From Acetobacteraceae bacterium (GTDB lineage Bacteria > Pseudomonadota > Alphaproteobacteria > Acetobacterales > Acetobacteraceae), in the NCBI GenBank assembly GCA_003506895.1, contig DNXO01000073.1, positions 39,947 through 103,946 on the forward strand: DNA of 64,000 bases, given 5' to 3'. The stretch's first letter is position 1. Each line of letters starts with the position of its first letter. Positions 36,041 through 45,208 of the stretch are shown here, piece by piece. A program made the position numbers and the translations under genes. The notes beneath the pieces were generated by a model. That model made no database searches and was not told the origin of the DNA. It was given only the letters and a program-made list of their open reading frames with translations.

Positions 36041-36285
36041 GGGTACGCGCCGAAACAGGGAAATCGGTTGAAGGTTGTGAGGCCGGATGTACCCCTGGTG
36101 TCATGGCCGAGTCTGGCGCGGCCGCCCACGACTTTGCTTGTTCCGGGCCAGTCAGACATAGCGATAGCGGGGCCTGCCAGCGCTTCGATACCCCGTTCAC
36201 CCGATTGCCCCGCGCGTCGAACGTGGCTCGTGCCAGGGTGCCCGGTTTGGTGTTACGATGGTCTCTAACGGCTTCCGAGGCTGGT

Positions 36286-36894
36286 ATGGGCAATAAAGCA
36301 ATCCGCCGGATGACCATCGAGGCGTTTCTCGCGTGGCAAGCAAGTCAGAGCGAGCGTTACGAACTTGTCGATGGCGAACCCGTCGCCATGGCAGGCGCGA
36401 AACCGCGGCATGACCGCGTGACCGGAAACGCATTCTCCGAGATCAGGCGGCAACTCCGAAGTGTGGGCAGCCCGTGCGACGCCTTCACCGCGGACATCGG
36501 GATACGGACGACGGTTGGAAACGTGCGGCGCCCCGATCTGAGCGTTCTGTGTCCGCCGTTCGACGAGGAGTCCACGACGGCCGATGCGCCGCGCCTGATC
36601 GTGGAAGTTCTGTCGGAATCGACGGAGCGCGTGGACAGGCTCATCAAGCTAGACGAATACAAGGCGATCGATGCACTCGATTGCATCGTGGTTATCGACC
36701 CCACCCGGGTGGATGTCGGGTTTTGGTTCCGGGACGCCGGCCGGGTTTGGCACAGTGCGAACTTCCAGGAGATGGAAGCGGCCATCGACATGCCGGCGCT
36801 GGGTCTGTCGGTCACCGTTTCATCGCTGTACGAGCGCGTTCAGGTGACACCGCATTCCCGGCTTCGGTTGGTGTGGGAGGACGATCCGGCCTAG
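36286..36894 (+). CDS. Uma2 family (DUF820) putative endonuclease
   Basis: A 202-residue protein of the Uma2/DUF820 family, which has a PD-(D/E)xK nuclease-like fold. The sequence has AFLAWQASQSERYELVDGEPVAMAG near the N-terminus, RRPDLSVLC with the active-site Asp, LIVEVLSEST with the Glu, and KLDEYKAIDALDCIVVI with the Lys. Members are widespread and of unknown role; they are often found scattered as single genes, as here. It overlaps the convergent DUF2237 gene by four bases. The 245-bp gap upstream holds nothing I recognise. Confidence 0.85.
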   Translation: MGNKAIRRMTIEAFLAWQASQSERYELVDGEPVAMAGAKPRHDRVTGNAFSEIRRQLRSVGSPCDAFTADIGIRTTVGNVRRPDLSVLCPPFDEESTTADAPRLIVEVLSESTERVDRLIKLDEYKAIDALDCIVVIDPTRVDVGFWFRDAGRVWHSANFQEMEAAIDMPALGLSVTVSSLYERVQVTPHSRLRLVWEDDPA

Positions 36895-37295
36895 CCCAGA
36901 TCGACCGCGAACCGCGTCAAATCAGCCAACCGGCAGTGGCGTAGCGCGCCTTCCTCGGTTGATTTCAACACCACCTGCGGCGCTGCATCCGCCTCGAATG
37001 CTTCCTGCCAGCGCGGCGCGCACAGGCACCACCGATCGCCGGGTTTCAGGCCGGCGAAGCCGAACTCCGGCCGGGGCGTGGACAGGTCGTTGCCCTGGGC
37101 CTTGCTGTAGGCCAGGAATTCGGCCGTCATCACCGCGCAGACCGTGTGACTGCCAAGGTCCTCCGGGCTGGTTTCGCAACAGCCGTTGCGAAAGAACCCG
37201 GTCATCGGGTCGTTGGAACACACTCCGATCGGGCCGCCGAGCACGTTGCGCGAGGGCCGCCTGCCGGGGCGCCGGCCGCTTTCATCGAATGGCAT
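36891..37295 (-). CDS. DUF2237 family protein, 134 aa
   Basis: A 134-residue protein of the DUF2237 family. It shows the conserved opening RNVLGGPIGVCSNDPMTGFFRNGCC, the segment GSHTVCAVMTAEFLAYSKAQGNDLSTP and the CLCAPRW motif; the repeated Cys residues may bind metal. Family function is not known. The gene is single, convergent with the Uma2 gene and divergent from comM. Confidence 0.87.
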   Translation of the reverse strand: MPFDESGRRPGRRPSRNVLGGPIGVCSNDPMTGFFRNGCCETSPEDLGSHTVCAVMTAEFLAYSKAQGNDLSTPRPEFGFAGLKPGDRWCLCAPRWQEAFEADAAPQVVLKSTEEGALRHCRLADLTRFAVDLG

Positions 37296-37349
37296 GCAAA
37301 ATCCTCAGACATTATGAGTTTGTTTACCATTGAAGGCGACACTGTCGCC

Positions 37350-38861
37350 ATGACCAAACGCTTGCAATCTTCGACCATGGCGGTCGCCAACACCTTCGCG
37401 TTCAACGGCATCGAGGCGGTGCCAGTGGAGGTTCAGGTGCAGATAGCCCCCGGCACACCGGCCCTGGTGCTGGTCGGTCTGCCCGATAAAGCCGTGGGCG
37501 AGGCGCGCGAGCGTGTCCGGGCGGCCTTCGCGGCCATGGGTGTGTCGCTGCCGCTGAAGCGCGTGCTGATCAACCTGAAACCGGCCGATCTGCTAAAAGA
37601 AGGCAGCCATTTCGACCTTCCTTTGGCTTTGGGCCTGCTTGCCGCGATGGACGTGCTGCCACGCGATGAGATCGCTGGGTATGCGGCTCTGGGGGAGTTG
37701 TCGCTGGATGGGTCGTTGAACCCGGTGGCCGGCGTGTTGCCGGCGGCGATTGGGGCCTCAAGCCGGGATATGGGCCTGATCTGCCCGGCCAGCCAGGGTG
37801 GCGAAGCCGCGTGGGCGGGGCGGATCGAGGTGCTGGCACCGACGGATCTGATCAGTCTGATCAACCATTTTCGTGGCACCCAGGTGTTGACCCCGCCCAG
37901 TACGGCGGGCGTCGCGGAGGTCTCCGCCGCCCCGGACATGAGCGACGTCAAAGGCATGGAAACCGCGCGTCGCGCGCTGGAGATCGCGGCGGCCGGGGGG
38001 CATAATTTGCTTCTCGTCGGTCCTCCTGGCGCCGGCAAGTCGATGCTCGCCGCCCGTTTGCCGGGGCTGCTGCCGGACCTGGACCCGCGTTCGGCGCTGG
38101 AAGTCAGCATGATCCACAGCGTGGCCGGCATGCTGGATGGCGGCCGGCTGGTGATGCGCCCGCCATTCCGCGAACCGCACCATTCGGCGTCCCAGGCCGC
38201 GCTGTCCGGCGGCGGCCATCGGGCCAGGCCGGGCGAGGTCAGTCTGGCGCATCGCGGCGTGTTGTTCCTGGACGAACTGCCGGAATTCCCGCGTCAGACG
38301 CTGGAGGCTTTGCGTCAGCCGATGGAGTCCGGCCGAACCACCGTCTCCCGCGCGTCCGCTCACATCACGTATCCGGCGCGGTTTCAGCTTGTCGCGGCCA
38401 TGAACCCATGCCGCTGCGGGTATCTGGGCGAGGGGGGGCGTGAATGCGGCCGAGCACCTCGGTGCGGCGAGGATTACCGCAACCGTGTCAGCGGTCCGGT
38501 GCTGGATCGGATCGACCTCGCGGTGGACGTGCAGCCCGTAACGGCGGCGGAACTGTCGCGCGCGCCGCCGGGCGAACCCAGCGCCGCCATCGCAGTCCGC
38601 GTTGCCCGCGCGCGAAAGGTCCAAGCCGAGCGGTATGGGGCGGACGGGCCGGCGTGCAATGCCGAGGCGGATGGCAAACTGATCCGGCTGCTGCCCGATG
38701 CGCAGACGTTGCTGGAACAGGCGATGGAACGCCTCCGGCTTTCTCCGCGCGGCTATGTCCGCACGACCCGTGTGGCCAGGACCATCGCCGATCTGGCCGA
38801 TGCGGAGACAGTCGGACGGGTGCATATCGCGGAGGCGCTGGCCTACCGGCTGCGTGGCTGA
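37350..38861 (+). CDS. comM: YifB/ComM family Mg-chelatase-like AAA ATPase
   Basis: A 503-residue AAA+ ATPase. The N-terminal domain (GIEAVPVEVQVQIAPGTPALVLVGLPDKAVGEARERV) is typical of YifB/ComM. Walker A GPPGAGKSML is at about 224, Walker B VLFLDELPEF at about 302, and a zinc-binding Cys set (NPCRCGYLG...CGRAPRCG) follows. ComM is a hexameric helicase for branch migration during natural transformation. The usual N-terminus would begin at MAVANTFAF (37377), so the true start could be there or at 37350. Confidence 0.93.
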   Translation: MTKRLQSSTMAVANTFAFNGIEAVPVEVQVQIAPGTPALVLVGLPDKAVGEARERVRAAFAAMGVSLPLKRVLINLKPADLLKEGSHFDLPLALGLLAAMDVLPRDEIAGYAALGELSLDGSLNPVAGVLPAAIGASSRDMGLICPASQGGEAAWAGRIEVLAPTDLISLINHFRGTQVLTPPSTAGVAEVSAAPDMSDVKGMETARRALEIAAAGGHNLLLVGPPGAGKSMLAARLPGLLPDLDPRSALEVSMIHSVAGMLDGGRLVMRPPFREPHHSASQAALSGGGHRARPGEVSLAHRGVLFLDELPEFPRQTLEALRQPMESGRTTVSRASAHITYPARFQLVAAMNPCRCGYLGEGGRECGRAPRCGEDYRNRVSGPVLDRIDLAVDVQPVTAAELSRAPPGEPSAAIAVRVARARKVQAERYGADGPACNAEADGKLIRLLPDAQTLLEQAMERLRLSPRGYVRTTRVARTIADLADAETVGRVHIAEALAYRLRG

Positions 38862-38956
38862 ACATCCGGGCGGCGGGCGCTTATGCCGCGGTTCCGAATG
38901 CAGCGCCTTCGGGTTCACCCGCTCAGCCCCGGCCGCCTCTTGCCTTTCTGGTCCCC

Positions 38957-41290
38957 ATGGGCGACTCTTACACCACCCGATTAGTCCAGGATAAGCAAAG
39001 CGAGGATGCCGTGAACGACACGACGATCGTCACCGATTCAGTAAAGCGTTTCAAGTGGGTCGGAACGCGCCCGATTCGCCCGGATGGAATCCCCAAGGTG
39101 ACCGGCCGAGCGATGTATGGCGCGGACCTGAAGCTGCCGGGGATGGTGTATGGCAAGATCCTGCGCTCCCCGCACGCGCATGCCCGCATCAAGTCGATCG
39201 ATCTCTCCGCCGCACAGAATCTGCCCGGCGTGAAGGCGGTCATGAGCTCCGCCGATCTTCCGGTCCAGAAGTTCGACTACATTGGGCCGGAGCGCGTGGC
39301 GGTTAACTTCTGGCACGTCACCCGCAACATCATGGCGCGTGAAAAGGTGCTGTATGAAGGCCATGCCGTGGCCGCCGTCGCTGCCATCAGCGCTTCCGTC
39401 GCCGACCACGCGATCTCCTTGATCAAGGTCGAATACGAAGTCCTGCCACACGTCATCGACGTTGATGAGGCGATGGCGCCCGACGCGCCGCTGCTGTTCG
39501 ACGACATGATCACCCGCGGCATCGAGCCCGCGCCGACGAAGCCGTCCAACATCTCCAAGCGCCTCGATTTCGCGATGGGGGACCTCGAAGCCGGCTTCAG
39601 GCAGGCCGACGTGGTGATCGAGAAGGAATTCAAGACCGCCGCCGTGCATCAGGCTTATATCGAGCCGCACGCCTGCCTGGCGAAGTATGAGGCGGACGGC
39701 CAGTGCGAAATCTGGTCGTCCAGCCAGGGCCATTTCGCGATGCGCGCGCTGACGGCGCAGATCATCGGCGCCAAACTGGGCGACCTGCGTGTCACCCCGG
39801 CGGAGATCGGCGGCGGCTTCGGCGGCAAGACGGTGACGTATCTGGAGCCGGTCGCGGCGGTACTGTCGAAGAAGTGCGGTCTGCCGGTGCGCCTGAACAT
39901 GACGCGCGAGGAGGTGTTCCGCGCCTCCGGCCCGACCTCGGGCGCGTCGATGAAGGTGAAGATTGGCGTCATGAAGGACGGCACGATCGTGGCCGCCGAT
40001 GGCTTGTTCAAATTCCAGGCCGGCGCGTTCCCGGGTTCGCCGGTGATGAACGGCTGCCTGTGCGCCTTCGCGCCGTACGATATTCCGAACGCCCGTGCGG
40101 TCGGTTTCGACGTGGTGTCCAACCGCCCGAAGGCGGCGGCGTACCGCGCGCCCGGCTCGCCGATCGCCAACTTCGCGGTCGAGAGCGTGCTGGACCTGTG
40201 CGCCAAGGAGATCGGCATGGATCCGCTGGACATGCGGATCAAGAACGTCGCCCGGATCGGCACGCCGACCCTGGGCGGCCCGAAGCATGCCCACGCCGGG
40301 TTCGCCGAGACCCTCCAGGCGCTGCGAAACCACCCGGCCTGGAAGGCTCCGCTCGGCCCGAACCAGGGCCGCGGCGTGGCCTGCGGCTACTGGTTCAACG
40401 GCGGCGGCGAGTCCAGCGCGACCATTCAGGTCAACAACGACGGCACCGTGCTGGTGGCGACCGGTAGCCCGGACATCGGCGGTTCGCGTGCCTCCATGGC
40501 GATCATGGCGGCGGAAACGCTGGGCGTTGATTACAACACGGTGCGCGCCATCGTCGCCGATACCGCGTCGGTCGGCTACACGCACGTGACCGGCGGTTCG
40601 CGCGTGACGTTCGCCACCGGCACGGCCGTGGTGAATGCCTCCACGACCGTTGTCCGCGACCTGTGCAAGCGCGCCGCCCTGATCTGGGGCGTCGATGAGG
40701 AAGGCGTGGTCTGGGAAGACGGTGAGGCCAAGCCGGCTTCGTCCAACGTCGGTGATTTCAAGCCGCTGTCACTGAAGGAAATCGCGGCCAAGGCGGCGGC
40801 GACGGGTGGGCCGATCACCGCGTCGGCCGGCGTCAATGCCGGCGGTCAGGCACCGGGTTTCGCGGCCCAGTTCTTCGACGTGGAAGTCGATCCAGAGACG
40901 GGTCACGTCCAGATCCTCCGCGCCGTTGCGGCCCAGGATGTGGGTCGGGCGATCCATCCCAGCTATGTAGAGGGGCAGATTCAGGGCGGTGTGGCGCAAG
41001 GCGTGGGTTGGGCGCTGAGCGAGGAATACATCTACAACGCCAAGGGCCTGTTGGATAACGCCGGCTTCCTGGACTACCGCTGCCCGGTCGCATCCGATCT
41101 GCCGATGCTGGATGCGATCCTGGTGGAAGTGCCGAACCCGACGCATCCGTATGGGGCGAAAGGCGTGGGCGAAGCCTGCATCTGCCCGCCGATGGCCGCG
41201 ATCGCCAACGCGATCGATGCGGCAACCGGAACCCGGATGTACGAACTGCCGATGTCTCCGCCGCGCCTGCTGGCGGCGATGTCGGCCTGA
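38957..41290 (+). CDS. xanthine dehydrogenase family molybdopterin-binding subunit
   Basis: A 777-residue large subunit of a molybdenum hydroxylase. The cofactor loop GGGFGGKT lies at about 285-292, AYRAPGSP with a substrate Arg at about 396, and GVGEAC carries the catalytic Glu at about 738. Such subunits hydroxylate aromatic or heterocyclic carbons. The Fe-S and FAD subunits that normally accompany it are absent on both sides. The ATG at 38957 was chosen because the open frame upstream lies over comM. It overlaps the MoaD/ThiS-like gene by one base. Confidence 0.92.
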   Translation: MGDSYTTRLVQDKQSEDAVNDTTIVTDSVKRFKWVGTRPIRPDGIPKVTGRAMYGADLKLPGMVYGKILRSPHAHARIKSIDLSAAQNLPGVKAVMSSADLPVQKFDYIGPERVAVNFWHVTRNIMAREKVLYEGHAVAAVAAISASVADHAISLIKVEYEVLPHVIDVDEAMAPDAPLLFDDMITRGIEPAPTKPSNISKRLDFAMGDLEAGFRQADVVIEKEFKTAAVHQAYIEPHACLAKYEADGQCEIWSSSQGHFAMRALTAQIIGAKLGDLRVTPAEIGGGFGGKTVTYLEPVAAVLSKKCGLPVRLNMTREEVFRASGPTSGASMKVKIGVMKDGTIVAADGLFKFQAGAFPGSPVMNGCLCAFAPYDIPNARAVGFDVVSNRPKAAAYRAPGSPIANFAVESVLDLCAKEIGMDPLDMRIKNVARIGTPTLGGPKHAHAGFAETLQALRNHPAWKAPLGPNQGRGVACGYWFNGGGESSATIQVNNDGTVLVATGSPDIGGSRASMAIMAAETLGVDYNTVRAIVADTASVGYTHVTGGSRVTFATGTAVVNASTTVVRDLCKRAALIWGVDEEGVVWEDGEAKPASSNVGDFKPLSLKEIAAKAAATGGPITASAGVNAGGQAPGFAAQFFDVEVDPETGHVQILRAVAAQDVGRAIHPSYVEGQIQGGVAQGVGWALSEEYIYNAKGLLDNAGFLDYRCPVASDLPMLDAILVEVPNPTHPYGAKGVGEACICPPMAAIANAIDAATGTRMYELPMSPPRLLAAMSA

Positions 41291-41538
41291 TGGCTCGGAT
41301 CGTTTTCACCGCGGGCTTCGCACGTCGCTACACCAGCGGCGTGCGGGAGTTCGAGGTGGAGGCGAAAAATCTGCGTGGCGTGTTGAAGGCGATGGACGAC
41401 ATGTTCCCCGGGCTTGGTGAACATCTCGAGGAAGAAACCACCGTCGCCATCAACGGCGAGTACCACGAAACCGGCTATTTTCAGCCTGTTCCGCCGGGTG
41501 CGGAGGTGTTCTTTATTCCGCGTATCGAGGGCGGGTAG
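41290..41538 (+). CDS. MoaD/ThiS family sulfur-carrier-like protein
   Basis: An 82-residue beta-grasp protein that ends in Gly-Gly (PRIEGG), the site that is adenylated and thiocarboxylated in MoaD and ThiS. The PPGAEVFFIPRIEGG end and the EVEAKNLRGVLKAMDD helix are typical. It starts inside the stop codon of the molybdenum hydroxylase gene (TGATG), so expression is coupled. MoaD supplies sulfur for molybdopterin; this copy may be dedicated to its neighbour or have another sulfur-carrier job. Confidence 0.88.
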   Translation: MARIVFTAGFARRYTSGVREFEVEAKNLRGVLKAMDDMFPGLGEHLEEETTVAINGEYHETGYFQPVPPGAEVFFIPRIEGG

Positions 41539-41772
41539 GGGTCTGTGGGGACCGACTGACGCTTGGTCGGTGGAGGCCGTTATGGTGGGCACAGAACAAA
41601 AGTAGGGAGGGACAGTGCTCAGGCTGCGGTGCCCATAGGGATAAGGCGTTGGCGGTCCCCACATACTGGAGTGCCAAAAGAGCCAATGGATCACCCCTGC
41701 TTTAACGTCAGTGCGGAGAAGCCGTGGCTTTGGTCGGCTTCGCTCACGCGCGACAACCCTTAAAAAGCGCTT

Positions 41773-41984
41773 CTCAGCGATCTCCGCGGTTCTCGGCGGT
41801 CTCTGCGTCACAAAAAAAAGTGGACTATCACCCGCCTCCGCCGCCTCCTGTCGCGCACGGTGCAGCGGGGATTGAAGTTCGCGGGGTCGATCTACGGCGA
41901 TAGTTACGGGACATTAACGGATAGAGCTGTGCGGTCGCCTTTTGTAACGCAGAGATCGCTGAGAACCGCCGAGATCGCGGAGAT
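41773..41984. repeat. long inverted repeat, arms of about 45 bp
   Basis: Arm 41773-41816 (with TCTCCGCGG and TCTCTGCGT blocks) is largely complementary to arm 41940-41984, ending in matching ACAAAA/TTTTGT. About 120 bp lie between them. The arms consist of degenerate TCTC-GCG units. The 709-bp gap 41539-42247 holds this element and the REP-like copy at 42117 but no gene I can support. Confidence 0.65.
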
Positions 41985-42116
41985 GTACTTTGCGGCTGCG
42001 TCAGTCGGTATCTGCTTGGCCAGGGCTTTAGGGCTTGTGGCGAAAACTCACCGACGGACACCCGCGTCGTTGGTGGGACAAAAAGCCTACGGATTGGCCG
42101 GGCATTTTAATGGCTA

Positions 42117-42200
42117 TGGGGCACAGGCCCGCCATCCACACCTTTCACGGGGCCAGCACCGCAAGTCGTGGATGGCGGCCCTGCGCCCGCCAGGACGATG
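42117..42200. repeat. REP-like palindromic element, copy 2 (inverted)
   Basis: Read on the reverse strand this matches 37-124 through both arms, the loop and the outer flank. The right arm (42167-42191) is nearly intact and the left arm has decayed. It lies 48 bases past the stop of the reverse nitroreductase gene. Confidence 0.75.
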
Positions 42201-42247
42201 ATAGGCAGGACCTGCACAAACCGGTTTTGTTAGCCCTCTATGGGCCT

Positions 42248-42886
42248 TCAGTCACCCGTCACCGCCGGATAGGGCCGTTCCCACTTATCCAGAAACACGA
42301 AATCGGCCAGCTTCCCCCGGCCAACCGGGCCGAACTTGCCCATCGGATAGCCAATCGGCAGGATGGCATATGAATGTACGCCCTCCGGCAGCCCGAGCGC
42401 GGCGTCAGCCTCCTTTTCATACAGCATGTGCCGTGTCGTCAGGGTGGAGCCCAGCCCTAACGCCCGAATAGCCAGCAACATGTTCTGCACCGCCGGATAG
42501 ATCGACGCGCCCGCGCCGCGCCCGGGGTTCGCGCCGTCCTTCAGGCACGCAACGATCCACACCGGGGCTTCGTGGAAATGGTCGGTCAGGTATTCCACCG
42601 CGCCGTGTTGACGGTTGTATTTCTCACCCGTCACGCCCGGAGGCGGCGCGCTGCTCGCGTAGCGCGGCCCAATGACTTCGTCGAACGCCTTCTTGTACCA
42701 AACCTGCACCGCCTTCTTGATCGCGGTATCCTTGACCACCAGGAAGCGCCAGGTCTGGTTGTTGCCACCATTGGCGGCGGCGGTACCAGCCATCAGGATC
42801 TTCTTGATCAGCTCATCCGGCACGGGATCGGGCTTCAACCGGCGCATGGACCGCGTGGTACCGATGATGTCGAAAATGTCCTGCAT
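42248..42886 (-). CDS. nitroreductase family protein
   Basis: A 212-residue FMN-dependent nitroreductase-fold protein. The N-terminal RSMRRLKPDPVPDELIKKIL binds FMN phosphate, AAANGGNNQTWRF is the usual second motif, and ASIYPAVQNMLLAIRALGLGSTLTT is the third. Members reduce nitro groups, quinones or enones with NAD(P)H. It is the last gene of a reverse operon with an SDR and a CoA-transferase (gaps of 15 and 62 bases), which suggests a shared degradation route. Confidence 0.9.
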   Translation of the reverse strand: MQDIFDIIGTTRSMRRLKPDPVPDELIKKILMAGTAAANGGNNQTWRFLVVKDTAIKKAVQVWYKKAFDEVIGPRYASSAPPPGVTGEKYNRQHGAVEYLTDHFHEAPVWIVACLKDGANPGRGAGASIYPAVQNMLLAIRALGLGSTLTTRHMLYEKEADAALGLPEGVHSYAILPIGYPMGKFGPVGRGKLADFVFLDKWERPYPAVTGD

Positions 42887-42901
42887 GTGACGTCTCTGTC
42901 C

Positions 42902-43699
42902 TTAGCTTCGTTTCTGAGGTGCGACACCGCCGGAACCGGAACGTCCGCCGTCGATGACAATATGCGTGCCGGTCACGTCACCGGACAGGTCGGAACACAG
43001 ATACAGTACCGCCCCGGCGATTTCTTCAGGCAGCGCGTAACGGCCGGTCGGAATTCCGGCCGCATAGGCCGTATGGACGCTTTCCGGATTGTTCGGGTTC
43101 CGCTGCGATTCCAGCGAGCGCATCATCCGGGTTTCAACCGGCCCGGGGCAAACGGCGTTGACCCGCACGCCCAGGCCGGCAACGTCGGTGGAAGCAACCT
43201 TGGTCAGGCCCAGCACCCCATGCTTGGAGGCGACATAGGCCGGCATGCCGGGCGAACCGAACAAACCCGCCACCGAGGCGGTATTCACGATCGCACCCGA
43301 ACCCTGCTTCAGCATCACCGGCAGGACGTGGCGCATGCCCAGGAACACGCCCTTGAGATTGACGGCGATGACTTTGTCGAAGACATCTTCATCGTAGTCC
43401 TGGGTCGGAACGACATGGCCTTCGATCCCGGCGTTGTTGAAGAACGCGTCAATACGGCCGTAAGCGGCGAGGGTCTTTTCAACATAGTCCCGGACCGAGG
43501 CGGATTTGGTTACGTCCGCCTGAACGAAAGCCGAGGTCCCGCCGCGCTGGGCGATGATATCGACGGTCGCCTGACCGGACTCCGCGTCCGCATCGACCAC
43601 CATCACTTTCGCCCCACGCAACGCGAATCCCAGCGCCGTCGCTCTGCCGATCCCGCCGCCGCCGCCGGTGATCAAGGCAACCTTACCGGTGAAATCCAT
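42902..43699 (-). CDS. SDR family oxidoreductase
   Basis: A 265-residue classical short-chain dehydrogenase. The cofactor motif TGGGGGIG is at 11-18, NNAG at 88-91, and the catalytic Ser142, Tyr155 and Lys159 (YVASK) are present. Asp35-x-Asp37 after the second strand favours NAD over NADP. The ATG at 43699 has GGAGGAAA eight bases upstream, so upstream in-frame codons are not used. It lies between the CoA-transferase and nitroreductase genes in one operon. Substrate unknown. Confidence 0.92.
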   Translation of the reverse strand: MDFTGKVALITGGGGGIGRATALGFALRGAKVMVVDADAESGQATVDIIAQRGGTSAFVQADVTKSASVRDYVEKTLAAYGRIDAFFNNAGIEGHVVPTQDYDEDVFDKVIAVNLKGVFLGMRHVLPVMLKQGSGAIVNTASVAGLFGSPGMPAYVASKHGVLGLTKVASTDVAGLGVRVNAVCPGPVETRMMRSLESQRNPNNPESVHTAYAAGIPTGRYALPEEIAGAVLYLCSDLSGDVTGTHIVIDGGRSGSGGVAPQKRS

Positions 43700-43761
43700 T
43701 GTGTTTCCTCCTGTTTTCATTGGCCCCGGCCATGACGGCCGGGGCCTGCCGCGCTGGTGCG

Positions 43762-44946
43762 TTAAACCACCTTGCCCTCGTGCAGGCGGGCGATCTCGTC
43801 CGCCCCGTAGCCGAGTTCCGCCAGAATCGCGTCGGTGTGCTCGCCGGGTTCGGGCGTCGCGCTGCGGATGCTCCAGGGCGTACGGCTGAGTTCGATCGGT
43901 TGTCCGATGACCTCCACGTCACCGATGACCTTGTGCGGGACCACGCGAGTCATCGCCAGATGCTTGACCTGCGGATCGGCGAAGACCTCGTTCATCTTGT
44001 AGATCGGACCGGACGGGACGCCCGCCTTGTTCAGCGCCTCGATCCAATCCGCCGAGGTCCTGGCGATGGTGAGCGCGCCGATCGCCTCGTTCAGCGCGTC
44101 GCGGTTGTCCGACCGAGCGCGGCCGGTCGCATACATCGGGTCGGAGGCGAGGTGCTCGGCGTTCAGGGCCTTGCACAGCCGGCGATAGATGTCGTCGCCC
44201 GCGGCGGCGATGTTGATGTAGCCATCCGCCGTCTGGAACACCCCGGTCGGTATACTGGTCGGATGGTTGTTGCCGGCCTGGCCAGGAACTTCCTTGCCGA
44301 TCGTCCAGCGGGCGGCCTGGAAATCCAGCATGGAGATCTGGGCACCCAGCAGCGAACTTGTGACCCACTGGCCTTCGCCCGATTGCTCGCGTTCCAGCAG
44401 GGCGATCAGGATGCCCATCGCGGCGAAGATGCCGGCGGTCAGGTCGGCAACAGGGATACCGACGCGCATCGGGCCACGGCCGGGCTCCCCGGTTATCGAC
44501 ATCAGCCCGCCCATGCCCTGGGCGATCTGGTCGAAGCCGGGACGGTCGATATACGGGCCGTCCTGACCGAACCCGGAGATGCTGGCGTAAACGATCCGAG
44601 GGTTGATTTTCTTCAGGCTCTCGTAGTCAACGCCCAGGCGGTACTTCACATCGGGGCGGTAGTTCTCGACCACCACATCGGCGCTCTCGACGAGGCGCTT
44701 CATGATCGCCACGCCCTCGGGCGCTTTCAGGTTCAGCGTCAGGCTGCGTTTGTTGCGATGCAGGTTCTGGAAGTCGGGACCATGACGTTCTCCACCCAGG
44801 CCGGCGTCGCCTTCGGGCGATTCGATCTTGATGACATCGGCGCCCCAGTCGGCCAACTGCCGCACCGTGGTGGGGCCAGCGCGAACGCGGGTCAGGTCGA
44901 TGACCTTGAAACGGGCCAAGGGGCCGGCGTTGGGGCCTGTCGTCAT
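43762..44946 (-). CDS. CaiB/BaiF class III CoA-transferase
   Basis: A 394-residue class III CoA-transferase. VRAGPTTVRQLADWGADVIKIESPEGD is the N-terminal block, and the nucleophilic Asp139 lies in RPGFDQIAQGMGGLMS. ATG at 44946 has GAGGAAA about eight bases upstream; an upstream in-frame ATG would add 32 unlikely residues. It heads the reverse operon with SDR and nitroreductase, so it probably activates an acid as its CoA ester for that route. It is only distantly like the family member at 6598. Confidence 0.92.
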   Translation of the reverse strand: MTTGPNAGPLARFKVIDLTRVRAGPTTVRQLADWGADVIKIESPEGDAGLGGERHGPDFQNLHRNKRSLTLNLKAPEGVAIMKRLVESADVVVENYRPDVKYRLGVDYESLKKINPRIVYASISGFGQDGPYIDRPGFDQIAQGMGGLMSITGEPGRGPMRVGIPVADLTAGIFAAMGILIALLEREQSGEGQWVTSSLLGAQISMLDFQAARWTIGKEVPGQAGNNHPTSIPTGVFQTADGYINIAAAGDDIYRRLCKALNAEHLASDPMYATGRARSDNRDALNEAIGALTIARTSADWIEALNKAGVPSGPIYKMNEVFADPQVKHLAMTRVVPHKVIGDVEVIGQPIELSRTPWSIRSATPEPGEHTDAILAELGYGADEIARLHEGKVV

Positions 44947-45083
44947 GCGGTATTTCCTCGTGGTCTTGGTGTCCGAGGGAAATGTCGCATGGATAGGGGG
45001 GATGGTCGAGGCTGGGCCGATCCGGGCCGCACATCGGTCCAAACCATCAACGGTTTGTTAAGGTTTCATCCATTAAACAGAAA

Positions 45084-45109
45084 AGCCGGCGGGAATAGCC
45101 CCGCCGGCT
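45084..45109 (+). other. 10-bp perfect hairpin before a micro-ORF
   Basis: AGCCGGCGGG (45084-45093) pairs perfectly with CCCGCCGGCT (45100-45109) around a 6-nt loop. No T tract follows on either strand, so it is not a standard terminator. It ends a few bases before the ribosome-binding site of the 26-codon frame at 45128, where it could affect translation. Confidence 0.6.
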
Positions 45110-45127
45110 AACCAGAGGAAGGGAAAG

Positions 45128-45208
45128 ATGCACCATCATCTTACTTTCCTACCGCTGATCATTGTGATCTTGAACGTAAAAGTCAAGATCATCTGGAAGA
45201 AGCGGTAG
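45128..45208 (+). CDS. possible 26-aa leader peptide or small membrane protein
   Basis: A 26-codon frame from ATG at 45128 to TAG at 45206-45208, too short for usual gene calls. AGGAAGGG lies about five bases before the ATG. The peptide begins MHHHL, has a core LPLIIVILNVKVKII and ends WKKR. Twelve of 26 residues are Ile, Leu or Val. It could be a small membrane protein with a basic end, or a leader peptide whose translation controls the downstream gene. The stop codon lies within a stem of the following structure. Confidence 0.5.
   Translation: MHHHLTFLPLIIVILNVKVKIIWKKR

Noticed and set aside
38444..38956. N-terminal extension of the molybdenum hydroxylase
   Set aside because: The frame is open but overlaps the conserved end of comM, and the residues do not resemble the family; the ATG at 38957 is a better start.
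39038..40585. Reverse open frame of 515 codons
   Set aside because: Antisense to the molybdenum hydroxylase subunit, with low-complexity Arg/His-rich sequence.
45084..45109. Intrinsic terminator
   Set aside because: The 10-bp stem is perfect but neither side has a T tract, so it was recorded as a hairpin of unknown role.
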